DNA of 64,000 bases from Arhodomonas aquaeolei DSM 8974 (GTDB taxonomy: Bacteria > Pseudomonadota > Gammaproteobacteria > Nitrococcales > Nitrococcaceae): contig NZ_KB894801.1 in NCBI RefSeq assembly GCF_000374645.1, forward strand, positions 310,001 through 374,000, read 5' to 3'. The notes under the pieces were generated by a model. The model was not told the DNA's origin and did not search any database. It was given only the letters and a program-made list of their open reading frames with translations. Positions within the stretch are counted from its first letter, which is position 1. Every line of letters begins with the position of its first letter. Of the stretch, positions 1 to 8,665 are shown in pieces. The position numbers and the translations under genes are program-made.

Positions 1-368
1 TGCCGATCATCCGTAACACCTATACCGCCATCAACGACGTCGACCCGGCCCTGCGCGAGGCGGCCCGGGGCGTGGGCATGAGTCCGATGCAGCGGCTGCG
101 CATGGTCGAAATCCCGCTGGCGGTTCCGGTGATCATGGCCGGCGTGCGCACCGCCGTGGTCATGAACATCGGCGTGATGGCCATCGCCACCTACATCGGG
201 GCCGGGGGCCTGGGGACCTTCATCAGCCGGGGCATCAGCCAGACCGATCCGCGCCAGCTCATCGTCGGCGCCGTCGCCGTGAGCCTGCTCGCGATCGCCG
301 CCGACTTCGGCCTGCTCGGCCTGCAGCGGCGGCTCACGCCGCGCGGGCTGCAGCGCGCCGGGGGCTGA
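1..368 (+). CDS. Osmolyte ABC importer permease, C-terminal part (5' end outside window)
   Basis: Inner-membrane permease of a glycine-betaine/choline-type (OpuB/OpuC/YehW) ABC importer. The reading frame is already open at base 3, so the gene starts upstream and only about 121 C-terminal residues are visible. They contain the EAA loop that contacts the ATPase (LREAARGVGM, then PMQRLRMVEIPLAVP) and two hydrophobic helices around a GAGGLG motif, as usual for this family. It is 20 bases upstream of the ATPase gene and in line with a second permease and a binding protein, giving a four-gene importer. The substrate cannot be told from the sequence; betaine, choline, carnitine or a sulfonium compound are all reasonable. 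Confidence 0.9.
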   Translation, partial: PIIRNTYTAINDVDPALREAARGVGMSPMQRLRMVEIPLAVPVIMAGVRTAVVMNIGVMAIATYIGAGGLGTFISRGISQTDPRQLIVGAVAVSLLAIAADFGLLGLQRRLTPRGLQRAGG

Positions 369-388
369 ACAACGACAAGGGGAGCCGA

Positions 389-1513
389 ATGATCCGCATC
401 GAGAATCTGACCAAGGTCTTCGAGACGCCGGAGGGACCGGTAACCGCCGCCGACCACATCACCATGGACGTGCCGGACGGTGAGATCTGCATCCTCCTCG
501 GCCCCTCCGGCTGCGGCAAGACCACCACGCTCAAGATGATCAACCGCATCATCGAGCCCACCTCCGGCCGGGTGTCCATCAACGACGAGGACACCACCGG
601 CATGAACACCACGGACCTGCGCCGCAGCATCGGCTATGTAATCCAGCAGATCGGGCTATTCCCGAACATGACCATCGAGGAGAACATATCGGTGGTGCCG
701 CGACTGCTCGGCTGGGACCGCAAGCGCACCCGCGAGCGGGCGCGGGAGCTGCTGGACATGGTCGCCCTCGACCCGTCCGCGTTCATGGGCCGCTACCCCG
801 GCGAGCTCTCCGGCGGCCAGCAGCAGCGCGTGGGCGTGATCCGCGCGCTCGCCGCAGACCCGCCGGTGCTGCTGATGGACGAGCCCTTCGGCGCCATCGA
901 CCCGATCAACCGCGCGGTGATCCAGGACGAGTTCCTGCGCATGCAATCGGAGCTGAACAAGACCATCCTCTTCGTCAGCCACGACATCGACGAGGCGATC
1001 AAGATGGGCGATCGCATCGCCATCTTCCGCGCCGGCCGGCTGGTACAGTACGACCGCCCCGACGACCTCCTCGCCCATCCGAAGAACGACTTCGTGGAGA
1101 GCTTTTTCGGCGAGGACCGCGCCCTCAAGCGCATGCAGCTGGCCCGGGTGCGCGACGTCATGGAGGACGACGTACCGGTGGTCCGCCACGACGATGACCT
1201 CCGCCGGGCCCTCGAGCTCATGGACGAGCGCGGCTACCACTACGCCATCACCCTGGTGAACGAGCACCACCAGCCGGTGGGGATGGTCATGCGCTCCACC
1301 GCCGAGACGCGCCGCGGCAAATGCGGCGAGCACTATTACGGCGTGGATGCCCTCGCCCACCTGGACGACGACCTGCGCAAGGTCGCCTCGCTGATGTTCT
1401 CCCACGACACGACCTGGCTGGCCTGCGTCGACGAAGACGGGCGCCTGGCGGGCACCCTCACCCAGCGCGGGATCACCCGCTACCTGGGCGCGACCTACCG
1501 GCCGCAGGAGTAA
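389..1513 (+). CDS. Osmolyte ABC importer ATP-binding protein with CBS domains (OpuCA/ProV-like)
   Basis: Cytoplasmic ATPase of the importer, 374 residues. Walker A is GPSGCGKTT (residues 38-46), the Q-loop lies in YVIQQIGLFPN, the signature is LSGGQQQR (about 140-147) and Walker B is LLMDEPFGAID (161-171). The last ~120 residues look like a tandem CBS (Bateman) module, which in OpuA/OpuC senses ionic strength or nucleotides and gates transport. An AAGGGGAG ribosome site precedes the ATG. The stop is 3 bases before the next permease gene, so translation is probably coupled. The presence of the CBS module favours an osmotically controlled importer over a purely nutritional one. Confidence 0.95.
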   Translation: MIRIENLTKVFETPEGPVTAADHITMDVPDGEICILLGPSGCGKTTTLKMINRIIEPTSGRVSINDEDTTGMNTTDLRRSIGYVIQQIGLFPNMTIEENISVVPRLLGWDRKRTRERARELLDMVALDPSAFMGRYPGELSGGQQQRVGVIRALAADPPVLLMDEPFGAIDPINRAVIQDEFLRMQSELNKTILFVSHDIDEAIKMGDRIAIFRAGRLVQYDRPDDLLAHPKNDFVESFFGEDRALKRMQLARVRDVMEDDVPVVRHDDDLRRALELMDERGYHYAITLVNEHHQPVGMVMRSTAETRRGKCGEHYYGVDALAHLDDDLRKVASLMFSHDTTWLACVDEDGRLAGTLTQRGITRYLGATYRPQE

Positions 1514-1516
1514 GCC

Positions 1517-2254
1517 ATGCTGTTGCAGTCACCGCAGAGACTCTTCTACGGGACCGCGCTGGTGGTGATGTTCCTGCTCGGGGTGTGGACCGAGGGCAGC
1601 GGGTTCATCGACGAGTTCCTCTACTACCGCGGCGATATCACCTACCTGCTCGGCCAGCACATCGAGCTGATGCTGATCTCAGGGGGACTGGCGATCACCT
1701 TCGCCGTGCCCGTGGGCGTGCTCCTCAGCCGGCCGCGCTTCGCCCGCGTGGCGGAACCCGCGATGCAGGTACTCAACATCGGCCAGACCATCCCGACCCT
1801 GGCGGTGCTGGCGCTGTCGATGACGCTGCTCGGCATCGGTCGCGTCCCTGCGATCTTCGCGCTGTTCGTCTACACCATCCTGCCGATTGCCCGGAACACC
1901 TACGCCGGGATCAAGGCGGTGCCGCCGCACATGAAGGAGGCCGCCGCCGGCATGGGGATGAGCGCCACGCAGATGCTCTTCCGCGTGGAGCTGCCCAACG
2001 CGCTGTTCGTGATCTTCGCGGGCATCCGCATCGCGCTGTCGGTGAACGTCGGCACCGTGCCGCTGGCGTTTCTCATCGGCGGCGGCGGGCTCGGCGAACT
2101 GATCTTCACCGGCATCGCCCTGGACCGGCCCGTGATGATGCTCGCCGGCGCGATCCCCACGGCCGCCCTCGCCGTGGTGGTCGACATGGTCGTCGCCGCG
2201 GTGGCGTTCCTCACCGTTCCCAAGGGGGTCAATCCGCTGCGAAACCCCGCCTGA
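1517..2254 (+). CDS. Osmolyte ABC importer second permease (OpuCB/OpuCD/YehY-like)
   Basis: Second inner-membrane subunit, 245 residues with about six hydrophobic segments. It has the family EAA loop (MKEAAAGMGMSATQMLFRVE) and the GGGGLGEL turn near the C terminus. It is paralogous to the truncated permease at the window start; OpuB/OpuC and YehWXYZ systems use two different permeases in the same way. It lies between the ATPase gene (3 bases upstream) and the binding-protein gene (29 bases downstream). Confidence 0.93.
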   Translation: MLLQSPQRLFYGTALVVMFLLGVWTEGSGFIDEFLYYRGDITYLLGQHIELMLISGGLAITFAVPVGVLLSRPRFARVAEPAMQVLNIGQTIPTLAVLALSMTLLGIGRVPAIFALFVYTILPIARNTYAGIKAVPPHMKEAAAGMGMSATQMLFRVELPNALFVIFAGIRIALSVNVGTVPLAFLIGGGGLGELIFTGIALDRPVMMLAGAIPTAALAVVVDMVVAAVAFLTVPKGVNPLRNPA

Positions 2255-2283
2255 CGAGACCGAAGCCAATCAGGAGAACTACC

Positions 2284-3165
2284 ATGCTACGCAAGCTCGT
2301 TACCGCCACCGTCGCCGCCGGGCTGCTCGCCCTCGGCAACAACGCCTCCGCCGAGATCGTCGTCGGCGGCAAGGGATTCACCGAGCAGCTCCTGCTCGCC
2401 TCCATGACCGCCCAGTACCTCGACGCCCAGGGCTACGACGTCGACAAGCGCGACGGCATGGGCTCCACCGTCCTGCGCAAGGCCCAGACCAATGGCCAGG
2501 TCGACCTCTACTGGGAGTACACGGGCACCTCGCTAATCACCTACAACAAGGTCGAGGAAGACCTGGGGCCCGAGGAGACCTACGAGCGGGTCAAGGAGCT
2601 CGACGCCGAGAAGGGTCTGGTCTGGCTCGCGCCATCCGACGCCAACAACACCTACGCGCTCGCCATGCGCGAGGACGACGCCGAGAAACGCGGCATCGAG
2701 ACCCTCTCCGACCTCGCCGACGCGGTCAACGGTGGCGACGAGATCACCATCGCCGTGAACGCCGAGTTCTATGCGCGACCGGACGGCTTCAAGCCCATGA
2801 TGCGCGCCTACGGCTTCCGCGTGCCGCGCGGCGACATCAAGCGCATGAACTCCGGGCTGACCTACTCCGCGCTCAAGGAGGGCGAGGTGGACGTGGCCCT
2901 GGTGTTCGCCACCGACGGGCGCATCCCGGCCTTCAACTTCCGCGTGCTCAACGACGACCGCAACTACTTCCCCTCCTATGCCCTCACGCCGGTGGTGCGC
3001 AAGGACACCCTGGAGGCGAACCCGAAGCTGCGTGAGCAGATGAACGCCCTGTCCGCGCTACTCGACGACGACACCATGGCGGCACTGAACGCCCGCGTGG
3101 ACGTCGACAAGGAGAGCATCGAGCGGGTCGCGGAGGACTTCCTCAACAAGCACGACCTCATGTGA
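2284..3165 (+). CDS. Osmolyte ABC importer periplasmic binding protein (OpuCC/OsmF-like)
   Basis: Periplasmic solute receptor of the importer, 293 residues. The ATG at 2284 is chosen because it follows an AGGAGA ribosome site and opens a clear Sec signal peptide (MLRKLVTATVAAGLLAL, cleavage after NASA). The mature protein begins with the family hallmark IVVGGKGFTEQLLLASM and later has DLYWEYTGTSL, typical of the QAT/OsmF group. It is not a lipoprotein. An open frame extends upstream of this start but only shadows the permease gene. Ligand specificity needs structural comparison of the aromatic cage. Confidence 0.92.
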   Translation: MLRKLVTATVAAGLLALGNNASAEIVVGGKGFTEQLLLASMTAQYLDAQGYDVDKRDGMGSTVLRKAQTNGQVDLYWEYTGTSLITYNKVEEDLGPEETYERVKELDAEKGLVWLAPSDANNTYALAMREDDAEKRGIETLSDLADAVNGGDEITIAVNAEFYARPDGFKPMMRAYGFRVPRGDIKRMNSGLTYSALKEGEVDVALVFATDGRIPAFNFRVLNDDRNYFPSYALTPVVRKDTLEANPKLREQMNALSALLDDDTMAALNARVDVDKESIERVAEDFLNKHDLM

Positions 3166-3255
3166 GGTCCGCAGCCGCAGCGGCGGGCCGCCGGTCCGCC
3201 GCCTTCGTCCGCCGCGAAGACCGACCCTGCAATTCCGCCACCACGCCGGAGCACC

Positions 3256-4101
3256 ATGACCGAACAGACCTCCCTCCTCGCCGGCGCGGCCCAGATCGAC
3301 TGCGCACTCGGCGAGCCCGACACCAACCTCGACCGGCATCTGGAATGGATCGCCCGGGCACGGGCCGGGGGCGTCGGCCTGCTCGTCTTCCCCGAGCTCT
3401 CGCTCACCGGTTACGGCCTCGGGCGGCGCGTACCGGAGGTGGCCATGCACCGGGACCACCCCCGCCTGGCGCGGCTCGCCGAGGCCGCCAACGGGATCAC
3501 GGTGGCCGCCGGCTTCGTCGAGGCGGCCTCGCCGGGCGAGTACTACAACGCCCTGGCGATCGTGCGTGACGGCGAGCTGGTCGCGGTCCACCGCAAGCTC
3601 AACCTGCCGACCTACGGCGGCCTGGAGGAAGGCAAGCACTTCCACGCCGGGCGGGCGCTCACCGAGGTGGCGCTGGACGGCGGCTGGCGCGGCAGCCCCC
3701 TGATCTGCGCCGACCTCTGGAACCCGGGGCTCGTCCACGCCGCCATGCTCGCACGCCCGGAGGTGCTCATCGCACCGGTAAACTCCGCCAGCGGGATCGT
3801 CAGCGAGTCGTTCTCCAACGAGCGCAACTGGCTGACCAATATCACCTTCTACGCCATGACCTATGCCACGCCGGTGATCATGGCCAACCGCTACGGCCCG
3901 GAAGGCGACAGCCACTTCTGGGGCGGCAGCCGGATCCTTGACCCGCGCGGCGAGGTCCTCGCCGCCGCCGACGACGGCGAGGCGCTGGTGACCGCGCAGC
4001 TGGACCGCGAGGCCATCGCCCGCGCCCGCTACGACATGCCCACGCACCGCGACGCCAACACCCCGCTGGTGCGCCGGCTGCTGGAGTACGGTGACCGATG
4101 A
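3256..4101 (+). CDS. Nitrilase-superfamily carbon-nitrogen hydrolase
   Basis: Cytoplasmic amidohydrolase of 281 residues that should cleave an amide or N-carbamoyl C-N bond. The Glu-Lys-Cys triad is visible: E47 in FPELSLTGYG, K114 in HRKLNLPTYG and C151 in LICADLWNPG. The length fits the single-domain branch. Its stop overlaps the next gene's start by four bases (ATGA), so it is made together with the MmgE/PrpD protein. Next to an osmolyte importer it may hydrolyse an amide formed during breakdown of the imported compound; that is inference. The exact substrate class cannot be assigned from the motifs. Confidence 0.88.
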   Translation: MTEQTSLLAGAAQIDCALGEPDTNLDRHLEWIARARAGGVGLLVFPELSLTGYGLGRRVPEVAMHRDHPRLARLAEAANGITVAAGFVEAASPGEYYNALAIVRDGELVAVHRKLNLPTYGGLEEGKHFHAGRALTEVALDGGWRGSPLICADLWNPGLVHAAMLARPEVLIAPVNSASGIVSESFSNERNWLTNITFYAMTYATPVIMANRYGPEGDSHFWGGSRILDPRGEVLAAADDGEALVTAQLDREAIARARYDMPTHRDANTPLVRRLLEYGDR

Positions 4102-5417
4102 GCACCGACGATATCGCCGGCTGGGCCCTCGGCCTGCGACCGGGCGACCTCCCGCAGGCCGCGCTCGCGGAGGCCCGGCGCTGCCTGCTCGACACCCTCG
4201 GCGTGGCCGCCGGCGCGACGTGCACGCGGCTGGGCGGCATCGTCGCCGCGTTCGCCCGTGCCCAGATGCCCGGCGCCGTACCGCTGCTGTTCAGCCCCGG
4301 CACTGCGTCCGCCGTCGGCGCGGCGCTGCACGGCGCCGCCCTCACCGACGCCCTGGACGCCCACGACGGCCAGGTGCTGACCAAGGGCCACGTCGGCGCC
4401 GCCCTCGTCCCCGGCCTCCTCGCCCTCCCGGACGCCGCCGCCGTCGACGATGGCGAGCTGCTCACCCGTATCGCCGCGGGCTACGAGATCGCCACCCGGG
4501 CGGGCATCGCGCTGCACGCCACCGCCCCGGACTACCACACCTCCGGCGCCTGGAACGCCCTCGGCGTCGCCGCCGTGGCGGCCCGGGCCCTCGGGCTCGA
4601 CACCGCGGCCACCGCCCACGCCCTGGGCACGGCGGAGTTCTACGGCCCGCGGAGCCAGATGATGCGCTGCATCGATCACCCCACCATGGTCAAGGACGGC
4701 TCGGCCTTTGGCGCGATGGCGGGCGTGAGCGCGGCCTTCCTGGCGCGGGAGGGCTTCACCGGCGCCCCGGCCGCAACCCTCGACGACCCGGCAGTGTCGG
4801 AAATCTGGGACGACCTGGGCCAGCGCTGGCGCATCGGCGAGCAGTACCGCAAGGCCTACCCGGTCTGCCGCTGGGCCCAGCCCGCCGTGGAGGCCGTGCG
4901 CAGCATCGCCGGGGAGATCCCGGGGGACCCCGCGGCCATCCGCCGCATCGTCGTGGAGACCTTCCACGAGGCGGGCCGCCTCGCGGTGGCCGCCCCGGCC
5001 ACCACCGAGGAGGCCCAGTACAGCCTGCCGTGGTCGGTGGCCTGTGCCCTTGGCGGCGGCATCGGGGCGGCCGACGTGGCCGACGCCGCGCTGGATGACC
5101 CGGCGCGCCGTGCGCTCGCCGCACGGGTAGCGGTGACGGAACGCGAGGACCTCAACGCCCGCTTCCCCCGGGAACGCTGGGCCGCGGTGCGGATCGAGTG
5201 CACGGACGGCCCCGTTATCGCGAGCGTGCCCTGCGAGGCGCGCGGCGACTGGGAGCGGCCGCTCGGCGACGACGAGCTCGACGCCAAGTTCCACCGGCTC
5301 GCCGCCCCCGTGCTCGGCGCCGCCCGGGCGAACGCACTGGCGGAGGCCATCCAGGGCCTCTCGCCGGGCCGGCACGGGGGAGCTGCAGCGGTTCGCGCCC
5401 TGACGGAGGCACCGTGA
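4098..5417 (+). CDS. MmgE/PrpD family protein
   Basis: Member of the 2-methylcitrate dehydratase/cis-aconitate decarboxylase fold family, 439 residues (usual size about 450). Family features are the N-terminal helical region with RRCLLDTLGVAAG, the segment ALTDALDAHDGQ, and KDGSAFGAMAGVSAAFLA in the middle. No other methylcitrate-cycle gene (prpB or prpC) is nearby, so it is probably not the housekeeping methylcitrate dehydratase. Many PrpD-like proteins sit in catabolic clusters beside amidohydrolases and act on other hydroxy-acids. It is translationally coupled to the nitrilase-family gene and ends convergently with the LysR gene, 23 bases away. Confidence 0.85.
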   Translation: MSTDDIAGWALGLRPGDLPQAALAEARRCLLDTLGVAAGATCTRLGGIVAAFARAQMPGAVPLLFSPGTASAVGAALHGAALTDALDAHDGQVLTKGHVGAALVPGLLALPDAAAVDDGELLTRIAAGYEIATRAGIALHATAPDYHTSGAWNALGVAAVAARALGLDTAATAHALGTAEFYGPRSQMMRCIDHPTMVKDGSAFGAMAGVSAAFLAREGFTGAPAATLDDPAVSEIWDDLGQRWRIGEQYRKAYPVCRWAQPAVEAVRSIAGEIPGDPAAIRRIVVETFHEAGRLAVAAPATTEEAQYSLPWSVACALGGGIGAADVADAALDDPARRALAARVAVTEREDLNARFPRERWAAVRIECTDGPVIASVPCEARGDWERPLGDDELDAKFHRLAAPVLGAARANALAEAIQGLSPGRHGGAAAVRALTEAP

Positions 5418-5440
5418 TCACGTGGCGCCACGATGGAGCG

Positions 5441-6328
5441 CTACCGCGCCGGTGCGGTCGGCGCGGTCACGGTCTCCACCCCCTCGGTGTGGGCGATCGA
5501 GCCCATCAGGGCGTCCACGAACGCATCCGTCGCCGCCGGCAGCACACCCGGGGCGCGGTGCAGCTCGATATCCACGTGGGGCAGCGCCGGCAGGCCATGG
5601 CGCGTATCGAGGATGCGGCAGCCCTCGGGCACGGAACGCGGGGTCTTCACCGTCACCGCGAGCCCGGCCTGCACCGCCAGGTTGATCCCCGTCGGGCTCT
5701 GGCTGGTGTACACCACCCGCCAGTCCCAGCCCGCCCGGCTGAGCGCGGAGAACGCCTGCGCACGATAGGTGCAGCCCTCCGGGTTGACCGCCATCGGCAG
5801 GGGCGCCCCCACCGGCGGCACGAAGCCCTCCGCGGCCACCCACACCAGCGGCTCGCGGGCGACCACCTCGCCGGTCTTGGTATGGCGGTGACGCACGGCC
5901 AGGGCGAGGTCCAGCTCGCCCTCCTCCAGCCGCCGGATGAGCACCGGACTCATCTCGCAGATGACCTCCAGGTGGAGCTCCGGGTGGGCGCGGGTGAAGC
6001 CGGCGAGCACCTCCGGGAGATACGCGAGCGCCTGCTCCTCGGAGAGCCCGAAACGCAGCTGCGACGCCTCCGCACCCTCGCCCACCGCGCCCACCGCCTC
6101 CTCCTGGAGCCGGAGGATACGCCGGGCATAGGGCAGGAAGGTGCCCCCGGCCTCGGTCAGCCGCACGGAGCGGCTAGTGCGCTCGAACAGCGCCTCCCCC
6201 ACGCGCTCTTCCAGGCGCTTGATCTGCAGGCTAACCGCGGACTGGGTCCGGTTCAGCCCCTTGCCGGCCGCGCTGAAACCGCCACTCTCGGCGACCGCGA
6301 TGAAGGCACGAAGGAGTTCAGTGTCCAT
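5441..6328 (-). CDS. LysR-family transcriptional regulator
   Basis: DNA-binding regulator of about 295 residues. The N-terminal winged helix reads MDTELLRAFIAVAESGGFS followed by a RTQSAVSLQIKRLE recognition helix, and the remainder is a periplasmic-binding-like effector domain. The start at 6328 is chosen because LysR proteins begin right at this MDTELLRAF element; an in-frame start ten residues upstream (6358) would add non-family residues. It is divergent from the 2OG-oxygenase gene, the usual arrangement for a LysR protein acting on its neighbour, and shares with it an AT-rich 121-base intergenic region. Confidence 0.9.
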   Translation of the reverse strand: MDTELLRAFIAVAESGGFSAAGKGLNRTQSAVSLQIKRLEERVGEALFERTSRSVRLTEAGGTFLPYARRILRLQEEAVGAVGEGAEASQLRFGLSEEQALAYLPEVLAGFTRAHPELHLEVICEMSPVLIRRLEEGELDLALAVRHRHTKTGEVVAREPLVWVAAEGFVPPVGAPLPMAVNPEGCTYRAQAFSALSRAGWDWRVVYTSQSPTGINLAVQAGLAVTVKTPRSVPEGCRILDTRHGLPALPHVDIELHRAPGVLPAATDAFVDALMGSIAHTEGVETVTAPTAPAR

Positions 6329-6449
6329 CGGAAACGCCCTATCAATGATATATCGCAATCGAACATATTAAATTAAATCGTTTCACTTATCGATTCACCA
6401 TCCCTAGCCTGATTCACGAATCCTTGCAGAGGACGAGAGAGGACCTCCC
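6329..6449. promoter_or_regulatory. Divergent LysR/oxygenase control region
   Basis: This 121-base region between the LysR gene and the oxygenase gene is strikingly AT-rich for the neighbourhood. It contains an inverted repeat at 6376-6395 (AATCG, ten bases, CGATT) and T-rich and A-rich tracts at 6340-6380. LysR proteins commonly bind imperfect T-N11-A type palindromes in such divergent regions, so it probably holds both promoters and the operator. No exact -35/-10 pair was fixed. A GAGAGGA ribosome site lies before the oxygenase ATG. Confidence 0.55.
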
Positions 6450-7334
6450 ATGAGTGTCGCCAAAGAACAGATGAAGCAGACCGACGGCATCGACGCCATC
6501 ATCGACCTGGAGCGCCACCCGATCCACGACCTGGACGGCGAGGCCGGTCAGGCGCTGATCGAGCGCTGCCGTGCCCAGCTCGCCGACGACGGGTGCGTCG
6601 TGCTCAAGGGCTTCATCCGCCCCGAGGCGCTGGCCGCGATCCGCGACGAGACCCGCGAGCTCGCCCCGCGGGCGCACTACAACGAGACCCACACCAACCC
6701 GTACAACTCCGACGGCGATCCGGCGCTGCCGGACAACCACCCCAAGAACGTCTTCGGCGACCGCACCAACGGCTTCGTCGCCGGCGACCTGATCGCCCAG
6801 GACACCGCGGTGCGCCGCGTCTACCACAACCCGGACTTCCAGCGCTTCATCGCCGCGGCGATGGACGAGCCGGAGCTCCACGAGTACGCCGACCCGCTCG
6901 CGGGGCTGGTGATCAACGTGCTGCGCGACGGCTGCCAGCACCCGTGGCACTACGACACCAACGAATTCATTGTCACGATGATGACCCAGCGGCCGGAGCA
7001 AGGCGGCGACTTCGAGTACTGCCCGCAGATCCGCAACCCAGAGGACGAGAACTTCGAGGGGGTGCAGCGGGTGCTCGAAGGCGATCGCAGCCCGATCAAG
7101 ACCCTGTCGCTGGAGCCCGGCGACCTGCAGATCTTCTACGGCCGCTACTCGCTGCACCGCGTCGCCCGCGTGCACGGCGACGTCGAGCGGCACACGGTGA
7201 TCTTCGGCTATGCCCGCGAGCCCGGGTTCATCGGCCGCGCCGAGCGCGCCAAGCGCATCTTCGGGCGCATGGCCCCCATCCACGAGCGCCAGCTCGAGGA
7301 GGGCCTGGAGCGCAGCGACAAGCTCGCGGACTGA
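6450..7334 (+). CDS. Fe(II)/2-oxoglutarate-dependent oxygenase of the ArpA/BesD-like type
   Basis: Non-haem iron oxygenase, 294 residues. The facial triad is H167-x-D169 (in HPWHYDTNEF) with distal H236 (in GRYSLHRVARV). An Arg after it (R240 or R247) could bind the 2-oxoglutarate carboxylate. Overall pattern and size resemble the ArpA/BesD-like group, which contains amino-acid hydroxylases and radical halogenases. Halogenases replace the Asp by Gly; here the Asp is kept, so hydroxylation or another oxidation is expected. It is divergent from the LysR gene and followed after 13 bases by the DddP-like M24 gene. The substrate is unknown; a zwitterionic amino acid or betaine-like molecule would fit the context. 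Confidence 0.78.
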   Translation: MSVAKEQMKQTDGIDAIIDLERHPIHDLDGEAGQALIERCRAQLADDGCVVLKGFIRPEALAAIRDETRELAPRAHYNETHTNPYNSDGDPALPDNHPKNVFGDRTNGFVAGDLIAQDTAVRRVYHNPDFQRFIAAAMDEPELHEYADPLAGLVINVLRDGCQHPWHYDTNEFIVTMMTQRPEQGGDFEYCPQIRNPEDENFEGVQRVLEGDRSPIKTLSLEPGDLQIFYGRYSLHRVARVHGDVERHTVIFGYAREPGFIGRAERAKRIFGRMAPIHERQLEEGLERSDKLAD

Positions 7335-7347
7335 TCAGGAGGCCATC

Positions 7348-8628
7348 GTGGACGACATGACCCACCCGCACGTCGATCTGCCCGACACCGGTCGGCCGCT
7401 CACCCCGTCCGGCCCGGTGGGCAACTACGACAGCGTGCCCATGAGCTTCGAGCCCCGCGCCCTGCGCGCCGGGCGCCTGCGCCGGCTGCGCGAGATGATG
7501 GCGGAGAAGGGCTACGCCGCCGTGGTGCTCTTCGACCCGTACAACCAGCGCTACGCCACCGGCTCGCGCAACATGTTCGGCTACTTTCTGCGCAACTCCA
7601 CGCGCTACATCTACGTGCCTCAGGAAGGCCCGGTGATCCTGTTCGAGTACCCGGGCAGTGCCCACGTCTCCACCTGGCTGGAGACCATCGACGAGTCGCG
7701 CACCTCCAAGGTCGTGTGGTCGGCGGTGAACCAGCGCGACAACCTCAGCGCCGACCCCTTCGCCCGCGAGATCGCCGACCTGGTGCGCGCCCACGGCCGC
7801 GGCAACGTCCGGGTCGGGCTGGACCGCTGCTCTCACCTGCTCGCCCTCAACCTCGAGGCCCAGGGTCTGGAGGTGGCCGACTGCATGCAGGACACCCTGC
7901 ACTGCCGGCGGCTGAAGACCCGTGAGGAGATCGCCTGCCTGGCCCAGTCGATGGCCGCGAGCGAGGCCGCCGTGGCATCGGTGGAACGCGGCATCCACCC
8001 CGGCGTCACCGAGACCGACCTGTTCGCCTCCATGTACGGCGAGGTGATCCGCGGCGGCGGCGAGTTCATCGAGACCCGGCTGCTCTCCTCCGGGCCGCGG
8101 ACCAACCCGTGGTTCAACGAGGCCAGCGACCGCGTGATCCGCCCCGGAGAGCTGGTGGCCCTGGACACCGACACCATCGGCTGCAACGGTTACTACTCGG
8201 ACTTCTCGCGGACCTTCCACGTCGGCCCCGGCCGCCCCTCCGGCTATCAGCAGAGCCTCTACCAGATGGCCTGGGAGCAGGTGCACCACAACATCGACAT
8301 CCTCCAGCCGGGGATGAGCTACCGCGAGATCGCCGAGCGCGCCTGGCGCATCCCCGAGCGCTTCCTCGACCGGCGCTACCCGTCGATCATCCACGGCGTC
8401 GGCATGCACGGCGAGACGCCGCTGGTGGCCCACTCCGTGGACTTCGACCGCTTCACCGGCGACGGGGTGCTCGAGCCGGGCATGGTCGTGAGCGTGGAGA
8501 GCTACATCGGCGAGGTGGACGGCCCGGAGGGCGTCAAGCTCGAGGAGGAAGTGCTGATCACCGACACCGGCGTCGAGATGATCTCCAAGTACCCCTTCGA
8601 CGAGGCCCTGCTCGGCCGCCACGTCTGA
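7348..8628 (+). CDS. M24-fold (creatinase/prolidase) hydrolase, DddP-like subfamily
   Basis: Metalloenzyme of 426 residues with the pita-bread fold. The GTG at 7348 is chosen because AGGAGG ends five bases before it; an ATG at 7357 is spaced worse. Candidate metal ligands are D273, D275, D285, H349, E384 and E399. Their spacing (2, 10, 64, 35, 15) equals that of the DMSP lyase DddP (D295, D297, D307, H371, E406, E421), and Y344 matches DddP Tyr366. The equivalent of DddP catalytic Asp377 is G355, followed by E356. So it belongs to the DddP-like branch but may not be a DMSP lyase; a C-N or C-S cleaving hydrolase for an osmolyte is an alternative. It is co-transcribed with the 2OG oxygenase. 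Confidence 0.82.
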   Translation: MDDMTHPHVDLPDTGRPLTPSGPVGNYDSVPMSFEPRALRAGRLRRLREMMAEKGYAAVVLFDPYNQRYATGSRNMFGYFLRNSTRYIYVPQEGPVILFEYPGSAHVSTWLETIDESRTSKVVWSAVNQRDNLSADPFAREIADLVRAHGRGNVRVGLDRCSHLLALNLEAQGLEVADCMQDTLHCRRLKTREEIACLAQSMAASEAAVASVERGIHPGVTETDLFASMYGEVIRGGGEFIETRLLSSGPRTNPWFNEASDRVIRPGELVALDTDTIGCNGYYSDFSRTFHVGPGRPSGYQQSLYQMAWEQVHHNIDILQPGMSYREIAERAWRIPERFLDRRYPSIIHGVGMHGETPLVAHSVDFDRFTGDGVLEPGMVVSVESYIGEVDGPEGVKLEEEVLITDTGVEMISKYPFDEALLGRHV

Positions 8629-8665
8629 ACCGCCCACGCGCGGATGGCATACTGGGGGCTGCGGG

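Noticed and set aside
4098-5417. Methylcitrate-cycle prpD
   Set aside because: No prpB, prpC or acnD gene nearby and coupling to a nitrilase-family gene argue for another role within the MmgE/PrpD family.
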